A stretch of DNA of 5,203 bases from the NCBI GenBank assembly GCA_902462635.1, contig CABQCN010000133.1, positions 1 to 5,203 of the forward strand. Reading direction: 5' to 3'. This document shows positions 1-5,203 of this stretch, in pieces; within the stretch, counting starts at the first letter, position 1, and each line of letters opens with the position of its first letter. The stretch comes from an uncultured Oscillospiraceae bacterium (GTDB lineage: Bacteria; Bacillota; Clostridia; UBA1212; UBA1255). Below the pieces are notes generated by a model, which was not told where the DNA came from, did not search any database, and was given only the letters and a program-made list of their open reading frames with translations. The translations under genes were made by a program, and so were the position numbers.

Positions 1-249
1 AAACGGCGGGCCGCGCTTGCGCGCGCAATGGCGTACGGCGGCGATATCTATCTCTTGGACGAACCCTTCAACGGCATCGATGCGCAGCTGAAAATGAAAA
101 TTCTGGGGAAAATAGTAGAGGCGGCCGAAGATTCACTGCTGATTCTGGCGACGCATGAAGCAGATATTATTTCACAATTGACAAAAACAGACGAAACGTT
201 GTATCATGAAACGATGAATGAACATATCGGGAGGAAACGGACTTTATGA
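1..249 (+). CDS. ABC transporter ATP-binding protein, C-terminal part (NitT/TauT-like), truncated at the left edge
   Basis: This is the last 82 residues of a cytoplasmic ATPase that would drive an ABC importer; the frame is open from base 1, so the start, Walker A and most of the signature motif lie outside the window. What remains is diagnostic. The run KRRAALARAMAYGG directly follows where an LSGG signature would sit. It is followed by Walker B IYLLDE, with the catalytic Glu codon at 61-63, a D-loop (NGID), and an H-loop ATHE with the switch His codon at 154-156. The protein ends soon after the H-loop, as in compact importer ATPases with no regulatory C-terminal domain. The phrase AYGGDIYLLDEPFNGID most resembles the SsuB/TauB/NitT family, judged from memory of the family. 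The substrate cannot be told, because the permease and binding protein would be upstream. Its TGA (247-249) overlaps the valS ATG, so the two are probably translationally coupled. An internal ATG at 28 is not the true start, since it falls inside the conserved domain. Confidence 0.88.
   Translation, partial: KRRAALARAMAYGGDIYLLDEPFNGIDAQLKMKILGKIVEAAEDSLLILATHEADIISQLTKTDETLYHETMNEHIGRKRTL
229..234 (+). promoter_or_regulatory. Ribosome binding site for valS
   Basis: GGGAGG lies inside the end of the ABC gene, 11 bases before the ATG at 246. It supports that ATG as the valS start. A second in-frame ATG at 264 has only a weaker AAGG (252-255) 8 bases upstream. That site would give a protein six residues shorter, beginning MAKVYDP, which is closer to where many ValRS proteins begin. 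Both starts are possible. Confidence 0.6.
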
Positions 250-2906
250 AAAAGGCTGACACCATGGCGAAGGTTTACGATCCCGCCGGCGTTGAACAAA
301 AAATTTATCGGAACTGGGAAGAAAGAGGGTATTTTAAAGGGAAAGCGGATCCCGGCAAAAAGCCCTTTACGATCGTAATACCGCCTCCGAATATTACGGG
401 ACAGCTGCACATGGGACACGCTCTTGACAATACGCTGCAAGACATCCTGATCCGCTTTAAACGGATGCAGGACTATGCGGCTCTCTGGGTCCCGGGCACC
501 GACCACGCCAGCATCGCCACGGAAGCCAAAATCGTGGATGCCATGGCAAAAGAAGGTCTCACCAAAGAAGACGTCGGCAGGGAAGGCTTTTTAAAAAGAG
601 CCTGGGATTGGAAAGAGCTATACGGAAACAGAATCGTCAACCAGCTGAAATGCTTGGGCAGTTCCTGCGACTGGGACCGGCTCCGCTTCACCATGGACGA
701 AGGATTGTCCGCAGCGGTAGTGGAAGTTTTTGTCAGACTCTATGAGAAGGGACTCATATACCGCGGGGAACGGATCACGAACTGGTGTCCGCACTGCAAT
801 ACGTCGATTTCCGATATTGAAGTGGAATACAAAGAACTTGACGGCAGTTTCTGGTATATCAACTATCCGCTCGCGGATGGCAGCGGGTCGCTGATGATTG
901 CAACGACGCGCCCGGAAACGATGCTCGGAGATACCGCCGTTGCGGTAAATCCCGCAGATGAAAAATATAAAGATCTCGTAGGAAAAACATTGATTTTACC
1001 ATTAATGGAGAAAGAAATTCCGATCATTGCCGACGAGTACGTGGAACTCGGATTCGGGACGGGAGCCGTCAAGATTACGCCTGCGCATGACCCGAACGAT
1101 TTTGAAGTCGGGAAACGCCACGGGCTGGAAGTGATCAAAATACTGGATGAGCGCGGGTATATCAATGAAAACGGGGGAAAATACCGGGGAATGGAACGAT
1201 ACGCCGCGAGAAAGCAAATCATCGCGGATCTGGATGCTCTCGGATTGCTTGTAAAGACGGAACCGCATAAACATAACGTCGGCACGTGCCAGCGGTGCGC
1301 TACGGTCGTAGAACCGATGGTTTCCAAGCAGTGGTACGTAAAGATGAAGCCGCTTGCAGAACCTGCCATCGCGGCTGTAAAATCCGGAAAGGTGAAATTT
1401 GTGCCGGACCGCTTTTCCAAAATTTATTATAACTGGATGGAAAATATTCAGGATTGGTGTATTTCGCGTCAGCTCTGGTGGGGACACCGGATTCCGGCGT
1501 ATTATTGCGAGGCGTGCGGCGAAACGGTTGTATCCCGCGCAAAGCCGGATCGCTGCCCGCGCTGCGGACATACGGAGCTGCGGCAGGATCCCGACACGCT
1601 CGACACCTGGTTCAGCTCCGCATTGTGGCCGTTTTCCACGTTAGGATGGCCGCAGAAGACGGAAGATCTGAGTTATTTCTATCCGACGAGCGTTCTGGTT
1701 ACGGGATACGATATTATTTTCTTCTGGGTTGCGCGTATGATTTTCTCCGCGTGCGAACAGATGGGCGAGCCGCCGTTCGAATACGTACTGATTCACGGAC
1801 TCGTCAGGGATTCGCAGGGCAGAAAGATGTCCAAATCCCTTGGCAACGGTATCGATCCGCTTGAAGTAATCAAGGAATACGGTACGGATGCGCTGCGCTT
1901 TGCGCTGACCTCCGGCAATGCGCCCGGCAACGATCAGCGCTATCTGCCGGAGAAAGTGGAAGCCGCGCGGAATTTCGCAAACAAAATCTGGAACGCCACC
2001 AGATTCGTGCTCCTCAATTTCGACGACGAACCGGATTTTACAAAAGTCGATCCTGCAAAATTTACGGCCGCGGACAAATGGATCCTTTCGGCCTGCAATA
2101 CGCTGGTAAAAGAGGTTACGGAAAATCTGGAAAAATTTGAACTTGGCGTGGCGCTGGCAAAGGTGTATGATTTTATGTGGGATCATTTCTGCGACTGGTA
2201 TATCGAATTCGTGAAACCGCGCCTTTTCGAGGAAGCCGATCCCTCCCGGACGGAGGCGCAGTACGTCCTTAACGAAGTTCTGGTAAAATGTCTGAAGCTT
2301 CTGCATCCGTTTATGCCGTTTATCACGGAAGAACTGTTTCAGAGCTTATATCAAGACGCGGAGAGCATCATGATCTCCGACTGGCCGCAATACGATCCCG
2401 CGCTGGAATATCCCGCGGAAGAAAAAGATATGGGGCTTGTGATCAGCGCGGTCCGCGCGGTCCGCAACATCCGTCAGGAAATGAACGTCCCGGTTTCCCG
2501 CAAAGCGCATATTCTGTTTACGGCGGCGGGAAGGCAGGCGGAAGTGCTTCGCGGCTCGGAACCGTTGTTTGCGCGGCTGGCATATGCTTCCGGGATCTCT
2601 GTGCAGAGCGACAAATCCGGCATACCGGAAGACGCCGCCGCAGCCGTCGTGGATGGCGCGGAAATTTATATTCCGCTTGACGAATTGATCGATTTTGACA
2701 AAGAGTTCGAACGGCTGGCAAAAGAAAAAGAAAATCTGGAAAGAGAACTCGGCCGCGTGAACGGGAAATTGCGGAACGAAAGCTTTTTGGCGAAAGCGCC
2801 GCAGAAAGTGATTGACGAGGAAAAAGCAAAGCTGGTAAAATATCAGCAGATGTACGATAATGTGACCGAACGGCTTGACAATCTAAGAAAGAGGTTTGAT
2901 GTCTGA
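246..2906 (+). CDS. valS: Valyl-tRNA synthetase (ValRS, EC 6.1.1.9)
   Basis: Class I aminoacyl-tRNA synthetase that charges tRNA-Val with valine in the cytoplasm and hydrolyses mischarged threonine. The 886 residues match the usual bacterial length, so the gene is complete. The Rossmann catalytic core opens with PPPNITG and the HIGH-type motif HMGH (55-58). The CP1 editing domain shows TTRPET (220-225) and GTGAVKITPAHDPNDF (271-286). Two zinc knuckles are visible: C181/C184 with C348/C351, and C421/C424 with C437/C440, an arrangement I recall from Thermus ValRS. The second catalytic motif KMSKS is at 527-531, followed by a helical anticodon-binding domain (about 600-750). A charged C-terminal coiled coil (about 812-886) is the tRNA-contacting arm. 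The ATG at 246 is preferred for its Shine-Dalgarno; 264 is an alternative. The gene overlaps the ABC gene by 4 bases and the next gene by 1 base. There is no room for an adjacent T-box leader. Identity is certain. Confidence 0.98.
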   Translation: MKKADTMAKVYDPAGVEQKIYRNWEERGYFKGKADPGKKPFTIVIPPPNITGQLHMGHALDNTLQDILIRFKRMQDYAALWVPGTDHASIATEAKIVDAMAKEGLTKEDVGREGFLKRAWDWKELYGNRIVNQLKCLGSSCDWDRLRFTMDEGLSAAVVEVFVRLYEKGLIYRGERITNWCPHCNTSISDIEVEYKELDGSFWYINYPLADGSGSLMIATTRPETMLGDTAVAVNPADEKYKDLVGKTLILPLMEKEIPIIADEYVELGFGTGAVKITPAHDPNDFEVGKRHGLEVIKILDERGYINENGGKYRGMERYAARKQIIADLDALGLLVKTEPHKHNVGTCQRCATVVEPMVSKQWYVKMKPLAEPAIAAVKSGKVKFVPDRFSKIYYNWMENIQDWCISRQLWWGHRIPAYYCEACGETVVSRAKPDRCPRCGHTELRQDPDTLDTWFSSALWPFSTLGWPQKTEDLSYFYPTSVLVTGYDIIFFWVARMIFSACEQMGEPPFEYVLIHGLVRDSQGRKMSKSLGNGIDPLEVIKEYGTDALRFALTSGNAPGNDQRYLPEKVEAARNFANKIWNATRFVLLNFDDEPDFTKVDPAKFTAADKWILSACNTLVKEVTENLEKFELGVALAKVYDFMWDHFCDWYIEFVKPRLFEEADPSRTEAQYVLNEVLVKCLKLLHPFMPFITEELFQSLYQDAESIMISDWPQYDPALEYPAEEKDMGLVISAVRAVRNIRQEMNVPVSRKAHILFTAAGRQAEVLRGSEPLFARLAYASGISVQSDKSGIPEDAAAAVVDGAEIYIPLDELIDFDKEFERLAKEKENLERELGRVNGKLRNESFLAKAPQKVIDEEKAKLVKYQQMYDNVTERLDNLRKRFDV
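2446..2463 (+). repeat. 9-bp direct tandem repeat (2 copies) inside valS
   Basis: GCGCGGTCC occurs twice in a row, in frame, and accounts for the Ala-Val-Arg-Ala-Val-Arg stretch at residues 735-740, before the conserved NIRQEMN segment. The amino acids fit the helix normally found here in ValRS, so the repeat probably reflects codon reuse rather than an insertion. Confidence 0.45.
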
Positions 2907-3262
2907 TGCTGAAAGTGAGAGAAATAGTCGATATTTTAGATGCGGAGGTTCTCACCGGCGACGAAAATATGGATCTGGAAATTTATTCCGGCTGCGGGGC
3001 GGATCTGATGAGCGACGTAATGGCGTTCGTCAAAGAAAGCGTCATCCTCTGTACCGGTCTCGTCAACCCGCAGGTCGTCAGAACCTGCGAAATGATGGAT
3101 ATCAAAGTAATTTGCTTTGTACGCGGCAAAGTTCCCGGGGAGAATATCATATCGCTTGCCAAAGAAATGGGGATTACGATCCTTACGACCAAGCATCCCT
3201 TGTTCATCACATGCGGAAAGCTTTACAGCGCCGGAATTGTAGGAAAGGGTGTCTGGGATTGA
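2906..3262 (+). CDS. DRTGG-domain protein, first copy
   Basis: A small soluble protein of 118 residues with the fold called the DRTGG domain, which is also found next to CBS domains and in phosphotransacetylase-like proteins. Its biochemical role is not established. Recognisable parts are an N-terminal LTGD turn (16-19), the segment SGCGADLMSDVMAFV (28-42) that matches the domain's conserved loop, and a C-terminal TTKHPLF segment (94-100) followed by a short GKLYSAGI helix, typical of these stand-alone proteins. There is no signal peptide or membrane segment. Its ATG overlaps the valS stop (TGATG), with GAGG (2891-2894) 11 bases upstream. Its own stop overlaps the TTG of the ATPase gene, so translation through the three genes is probably coupled. 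Similar small DRTGG proteins commonly neighbour HATPase and [FeFe] hydrogenase genes in Clostridia, as I recall. The family call is fairly sure; the function, perhaps sensing a small ligand or docking with the hydrogenase, is inference. Confidence 0.82.
   Translation: MLKVREIVDILDAEVLTGDENMDLEIYSGCGADLMSDVMAFVKESVILCTGLVNPQVVRTCEMMDIKVICFVRGKVPGENIISLAKEMGITILTTKHPLFITCGKLYSAGIVGKGVWD
3242..3249 (+). promoter_or_regulatory. Ribosome binding site deciding the TTG start of the ATPase gene
   Basis: GGAAAGGG sits within the end of the DRTGG gene and leaves 9 bases before TTG at 3259. No ATG or GTG codon in this frame near here could serve. The next in-frame ATG (residue 48) would cut into the ATP-binding domain, so this site is the main argument for the TTG. 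Confidence 0.6.
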
Positions 3263-3687
3263 GCGATCAGTCAGTAACATTACATTATGATATCGACGCG
3301 GTCGATTTCTCGGCGGCGGGCGAAGCCTCGAGCGGCGTCAAACGGACGCTGAACAAAATCGGCGTAAATCCGGCGGTTGTCAAACGCGTCGCCATTTCCA
3401 TGTATGAGGCGGAGATCAACGCCATCATACACGCCGGCGGCGGCGAAGCGGATATTGAAATCACACCGGAGAAGGTCACTGTGAAAATTTCGGATCACGG
3501 TCCCGGTATTCCGGACATTGCACAGGCCATGACCGCGGGGTGGTCCACTGCGCCTGAAACCGTGCGGGAACTCGGCTTCGGAGCCGGTATGGGCCTGCCC
3601 AATATGCAGCGCTACGCGGACGATATGCGGATCGAAAGCAAAGTCGGCGAGGGAACCGTCGTAACGCTGGTTGTCAATATCGTGTAA
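3259..3687 (+). CDS. SpoIIAB/RsbW-like ATP-binding protein (HATPase_c, anti-sigma-factor kinase type)
   Basis: A soluble 142-residue GHKL-fold protein resembling the serine kinases that hold sigma factors or phosphorylate partner proteins. The nucleotide site looks complete. The N-box is ExxxNxxxH, with E50, N54 and H58 (YEAEINAIIHA). The G1 box is DHGPGI (79-84) and the G2 box is GAGMGL (108-113), followed by the usual NMQRYADD helix and a terminal strand (GTVVTLVVNI). In SpoIIAB the equivalent Glu acts as the catalytic base and the Asn holds magnesium, so this protein could be an active kinase rather than only a binding protein. The TTG start is chosen because it overlaps the preceding stop (TTGA) and has GGAAAGGG 9 bases upstream. 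The open frame reaches further back to 2896, but that part only shadows the DRTGG gene. No sigma-factor or anti-sigma-antagonist gene is in the window, so its target is unknown. Lying between a DRTGG protein and a sensory-type hydrogenase, it may act as the signalling output. Confidence 0.88.
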   Translation: MSDQSVTLHYDIDAVDFSAAGEASSGVKRTLNKIGVNPAVVKRVAISMYEAEINAIIHAGGGEADIEITPEKVTVKISDHGPGIPDIAQAMTAGWSTAPETVRELGFGAGMGLPNMQRYADDMRIESKVGEGTVVTLVVNIV

Positions 3688-3704
3688 ATACATATTTTAA
3701 GAAT

Positions 3705-3712
3705 AGGGGGTG
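3705..3712 (+). promoter_or_regulatory. Strong ribosome binding site for the hydrogenase-like gene
   Basis: AGGGGGTG lies in the only real intergenic gap of the window (3688-3718, AT-rich before this motif). It leaves 6 to 8 bases before the ATG at 3719, close to ideal. It also contains a GTG in the same frame (3710-3712), which would add three residues, but using that codon would consume the Shine-Dalgarno itself, so ATG 3719 is preferred. Confidence 0.75.
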
Positions 3713-3718
3713 TTCAGG

Positions 3719-5047
3719 ATGTCCGAAGCATACAGCCATTCCGTGCTGCTGGATGAGAAATTGTGCAAGGGCTGTACCAATTGTATCAAGAAATGTCCGA
3801 TGGAGGCAATTCGGGTGCAAAACGGAAAAGCAAGAATATTGAACGATAAATGCATCGATTGCGGCGAGTGTATCCGGACGTGTCCCTACAAAGCGAAAGT
3901 CGCACATACGGATTCCTGGGATCTGCTTGCCGAATACAAATATACTATCGCGCTGCCGGCTCCTTCTTTATACATGCAGTTTGACACAAACCTTTATACA
4001 AGGAAGCATATCATCGCGGCGCTGAAGGCGCTGGGATTCGATGCCATTTACGAAGTCGCCCGCGGGGCGGAAATCGTCACGCACGAAAGCAATCAATATC
4101 TGCATGCGCATTTCGGGGAATTTCCCCTGATTTCCTCGGCGTGTCCCGCAGTGGTCCGCCTGATCCAGATCCGCTATCCGAACCTGATCCCGAACCTGAT
4201 CCCGATCAAATCGCCGATGGAGATTGCGGCGCAGAATGCGCGGCGGGAATTTTGTGAAATAAACGGCGTCGGGCCGGAGGAAGTCGGCGTATTTTTCTTA
4301 TCGCCGTGCGCTGCCAAAATGACGAGTACGAAAGCGCCGCTCGAAGTGGAACAGTCCAACGTGGATGGCGTGATCCCGATCAAGACCGTTTATTTTAAAT
4401 TATTGAAACAGCTGGCGAAAATGCGGGAAGAAAACGTGGACGAGATCCTGCTGCAGGCAGGCAAATACGGCGTCCGCTGGGCATCTACGGGGGGAGAAGC
4501 ACTGGCGATCGATACGAAGAAGGTCCTCTATGTCGACGGAATCCAGAATGTCGTCAAAATCCTGGAAGATCTCGAAGACGACAGGATCCGCGATATTGAT
4601 TTTATCGAAACATCCGCCTGCATCGGCGGCTGTACGGGCGGACCGCTTACGGTGGAAAACCTCTATGTCGCCAAAAACAGGAACCGTCAGCAAATGGAGG
4701 ATACGCCTTCGTTATACAGGGAGATCGAAGTGGAAGAGCTGCAGGATACCGCGTGGGAGAAACCGCTGATCCACTATGACGTCAGCAAGCTGGATCCGGA
4801 TATGACGAAAGCAATGGAAAAACTGCGGAAAATGAATGAAATTTATGAAAAACTGCCTGCGCTGGACTGCGGCGCCTGCGGATCCCCAAGCTGCAGGGCG
4901 CTGGCGGAAGACGTCGTCCGCGGGAAAGCAAGAATGACGGATTGTATTTTTATCCTGCGCAGGAAGATCAAGCGGCTTGCAAATGAAATGATGATGTTCG
5001 ATAGTGGGTTTTCGGACGGAACGGAGGCGGAAGATGAGAATCAGTGA
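3719..5047 (+). CDS. Group D (HydS-like) putative sensory [FeFe] hydrogenase
   Basis: A cytoplasmic iron-sulfur protein of 442 residues related to [FeFe] hydrogenases, which interconvert H2 with protons and electrons. In order it has two ferredoxin clusters (C16/C19/C22/C26 and C45/C48/C51/C55), the H-cluster domain (about 73-320), and a C-terminal [4Fe-4S] module with C384, C387, C392 and C409, followed by a basic helix. All four H-cluster cysteines are visible: C142 in SSACP, C197 in SPCAAK, and C301 and C305 in SACIGGC. The active-site lysine K200 is also present. Differences from fast catalytic enzymes are clear: Ala141 replaces the proton-relay Cys of TSCCP, and Ser195 and Ser299 replace the Met of MPCxxK and MACxxGC. 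This pattern plus the C-terminal cluster fits the group D enzymes, of which Thermoanaerobacter mathranii HydS is the studied example, as I recall. It is therefore likely a slow hydrogenase acting as a sensor. Maturation by HydEFG would be needed; those genes are not here. It follows the HATPase gene by 31 bases and overlaps the next gene by 14. Confidence 0.9.
   Translation: MSEAYSHSVLLDEKLCKGCTNCIKKCPMEAIRVQNGKARILNDKCIDCGECIRTCPYKAKVAHTDSWDLLAEYKYTIALPAPSLYMQFDTNLYTRKHIIAALKALGFDAIYEVARGAEIVTHESNQYLHAHFGEFPLISSACPAVVRLIQIRYPNLIPNLIPIKSPMEIAAQNARREFCEINGVGPEEVGVFFLSPCAAKMTSTKAPLEVEQSNVDGVIPIKTVYFKLLKQLAKMREENVDEILLQAGKYGVRWASTGGEALAIDTKKVLYVDGIQNVVKILEDLEDDRIRDIDFIETSACIGGCTGGPLTVENLYVAKNRNRQQMEDTPSLYREIEVEELQDTAWEKPLIHYDVSKLDPDMTKAMEKLRKMNEIYEKLPALDCGACGSPSCRALAEDVVRGKARMTDCIFILRRKIKRLANEMMMFDSGFSDGTEAEDENQ
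4178..4201 (+). repeat. 12-bp perfect direct tandem repeat (2 copies) inside the hydrogenase-like gene
   Basis: CCGAACCTGATC is present twice back to back and is followed by a partial third copy, CCGATC. In frame it yields the repeated Pro-Asn-Leu-Ile at residues 154-161 of the protein, between the first H-cluster cysteine motif and KSPME. From memory of relatives the segment has about this length anyway, so it does not look like a damaging insertion. Confidence 0.7.
5023..5027 (+). promoter_or_regulatory. Ribosome binding site for the second DRTGG gene
   Basis: GGAGG is located inside the last codons of the hydrogenase-like gene, 6 bases before the ATG at 5034. This supports the overlapping start and coupled translation of the two genes. 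Confidence 0.65.
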
Positions 5048-5203
5048 GATCTTGGAACCGTGCCAATTAAACTTGGTGACGGGAGATCCGGAACGGGAAA
5101 TTTCCGGATTTTACGCATGCGACCTTTTGAGCTGGGCCATTTCTCATGCGAAAGAGGGCGATTTGTGGGTTACGGTGATGAACAATATCAATATCCTGGC
5201 CGT
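5034..5203 (+). CDS. DRTGG-domain protein, second copy, truncated at the right edge
   Basis: The first 56 complete codons of a gene that continues beyond the window. The protein begins MRISEILEPCQL, has a LVTGD turn (residues 14-18) matching the LTGD of the upstream copy, then the segment ISGFYACDLLSWAI (23-36) and EGDLWVTVMNNINILA (41-56). The pattern of a DLLSW helix followed by a strand and an NIN loop is typical of stand-alone DRTGG proteins encoded beside [FeFe] hydrogenases, judged from memory. It is clearly divergent from the first copy, so this is not a recent duplication. The start overlaps the hydrogenase stop by 14 bases in another frame and has GGAGG 6 bases upstream. No function is known; linkage suggests it works with the hydrogenase. 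The C-terminal half cannot be assessed. Confidence 0.78.
   Translation, partial: MRISEILEPCQLNLVTGDPEREISGFYACDLLSWAISHAKEGDLWVTVMNNINILA

Noticed and set aside
1399..1864. Overlapping frames of 81 and 136 codons on the plus strand within valS
   Set aside because: Both lie wholly inside strongly conserved ValRS coding sequence, show biased Arg/Ala-rich composition, and have no domain; they are frame shadows.
863..2306. Long minus-strand frames (up to 221 codons) opposite valS
   Set aside because: They mirror the codon bias of the opposite strand, have no recognisable motif, and no ribosome binding site was identified for them; not treated as genes.
2446..2463. 9-bp tandem repeat in valS as a possible slippage or insertion site
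   Set aside because: The encoded AVRAVR fits the normal helix before NIR in ValRS, with no length change, so it is not reported as a finding.
2896..3258. Open frame continuing upstream of the ATPase gene and overlapping the whole DRTGG gene, giving a 263-residue product
   Set aside because: The upstream part is low-quality, Arg/Ser-rich sequence with no domain, and the DRTGG frame is clearly the coding one. The ATPase family starts near 3259, where a TTG has a good ribosome binding site.
3671..3698. Promoter-like pair TTGTCA (3671-3676) and TATTTT (3693-3698) with 16-base spacing before the hydrogenase gene
   Set aside because: The -10 match is poor, and transcription would begin at about 3705, on top of the Shine-Dalgarno (3705-3712), leaving no usable leader. 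The gap is better read as an AT-rich spacer within an operon.
3710..3718. GTG start for the hydrogenase-like protein, adding Met-Phe-Arg
   Set aside because: The GTG is part of the Shine-Dalgarno itself, whereas the ATG at 3719 has ideal spacing.
5053..5062. TGGAACCGTG, resembling the T-box antiterminator core
   Set aside because: It lies in the first codons of the second DRTGG gene, lacks the rest of a leader or a terminator, and has a mismatch to the TGGNACCGCG core; most likely chance.

Overview
The window reads as part of one densely packed, plus-strand operon from an anaerobic bacterium, most likely a Clostridia-like member of the Bacillota. The grounds are purine-rich Shine-Dalgarno sequences, stop/start overlaps at nearly every junction, a bacterial-type zinc-binding ValRS, and a gene set (DRTGG protein, SpoIIAB/RsbW-like ATPase, sensory-type [FeFe] hydrogenase) that I know mainly from strict anaerobes of that phylum. 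By eye the DNA is about half G+C and looks uniform across genes. I cannot name a species.

Layout: bases 1-249 hold the 3' end of an ABC-transporter ATPase resembling the NitT/TauT (SsuB/TauB) group. Its stop overlaps the start of valS (246-2906), a complete valyl-tRNA synthetase of 886 residues. The valS stop overlaps the ATG of a 118-residue DRTGG-domain protein (2906-3262). The stop of that gene overlaps the TTG start of a 142-residue GHKL/HATPase protein of the anti-sigma-factor kinase type (3259-3687). A 31-base, AT-rich gap with a strong ribosome binding site follows, then a 442-residue [FeFe] hydrogenase-like protein (3719-5047). The last gene, a second and divergent DRTGG-domain protein, starts inside the end of the hydrogenase gene (5034) and runs off the right edge.

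How they may work together: ABC transport and valS are ordinary functions. The last four genes look like one signalling or redox-sensing cassette. The hydrogenase keeps every cysteine needed for two ferredoxin-type clusters, the H-cluster and a C-terminal [4Fe-4S] cluster. It replaces the proton-relay cysteine and the two methionines that surround the active site of fast hydrogenases, which is the pattern of group D 'HydS' putative H2 sensors. The neighbouring HATPase has an intact nucleotide-binding site and could pass a redox or H2 signal to a downstream partner. The DRTGG proteins may be ligand-binding or docking modules. This output pathway is inferred, not shown by the sequence.

There are no RNA genes, mobile elements or CRISPR arrays that I can support. 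No terminator or convincing promoter was seen, and no gene-free stretch exceeds 31 bases.
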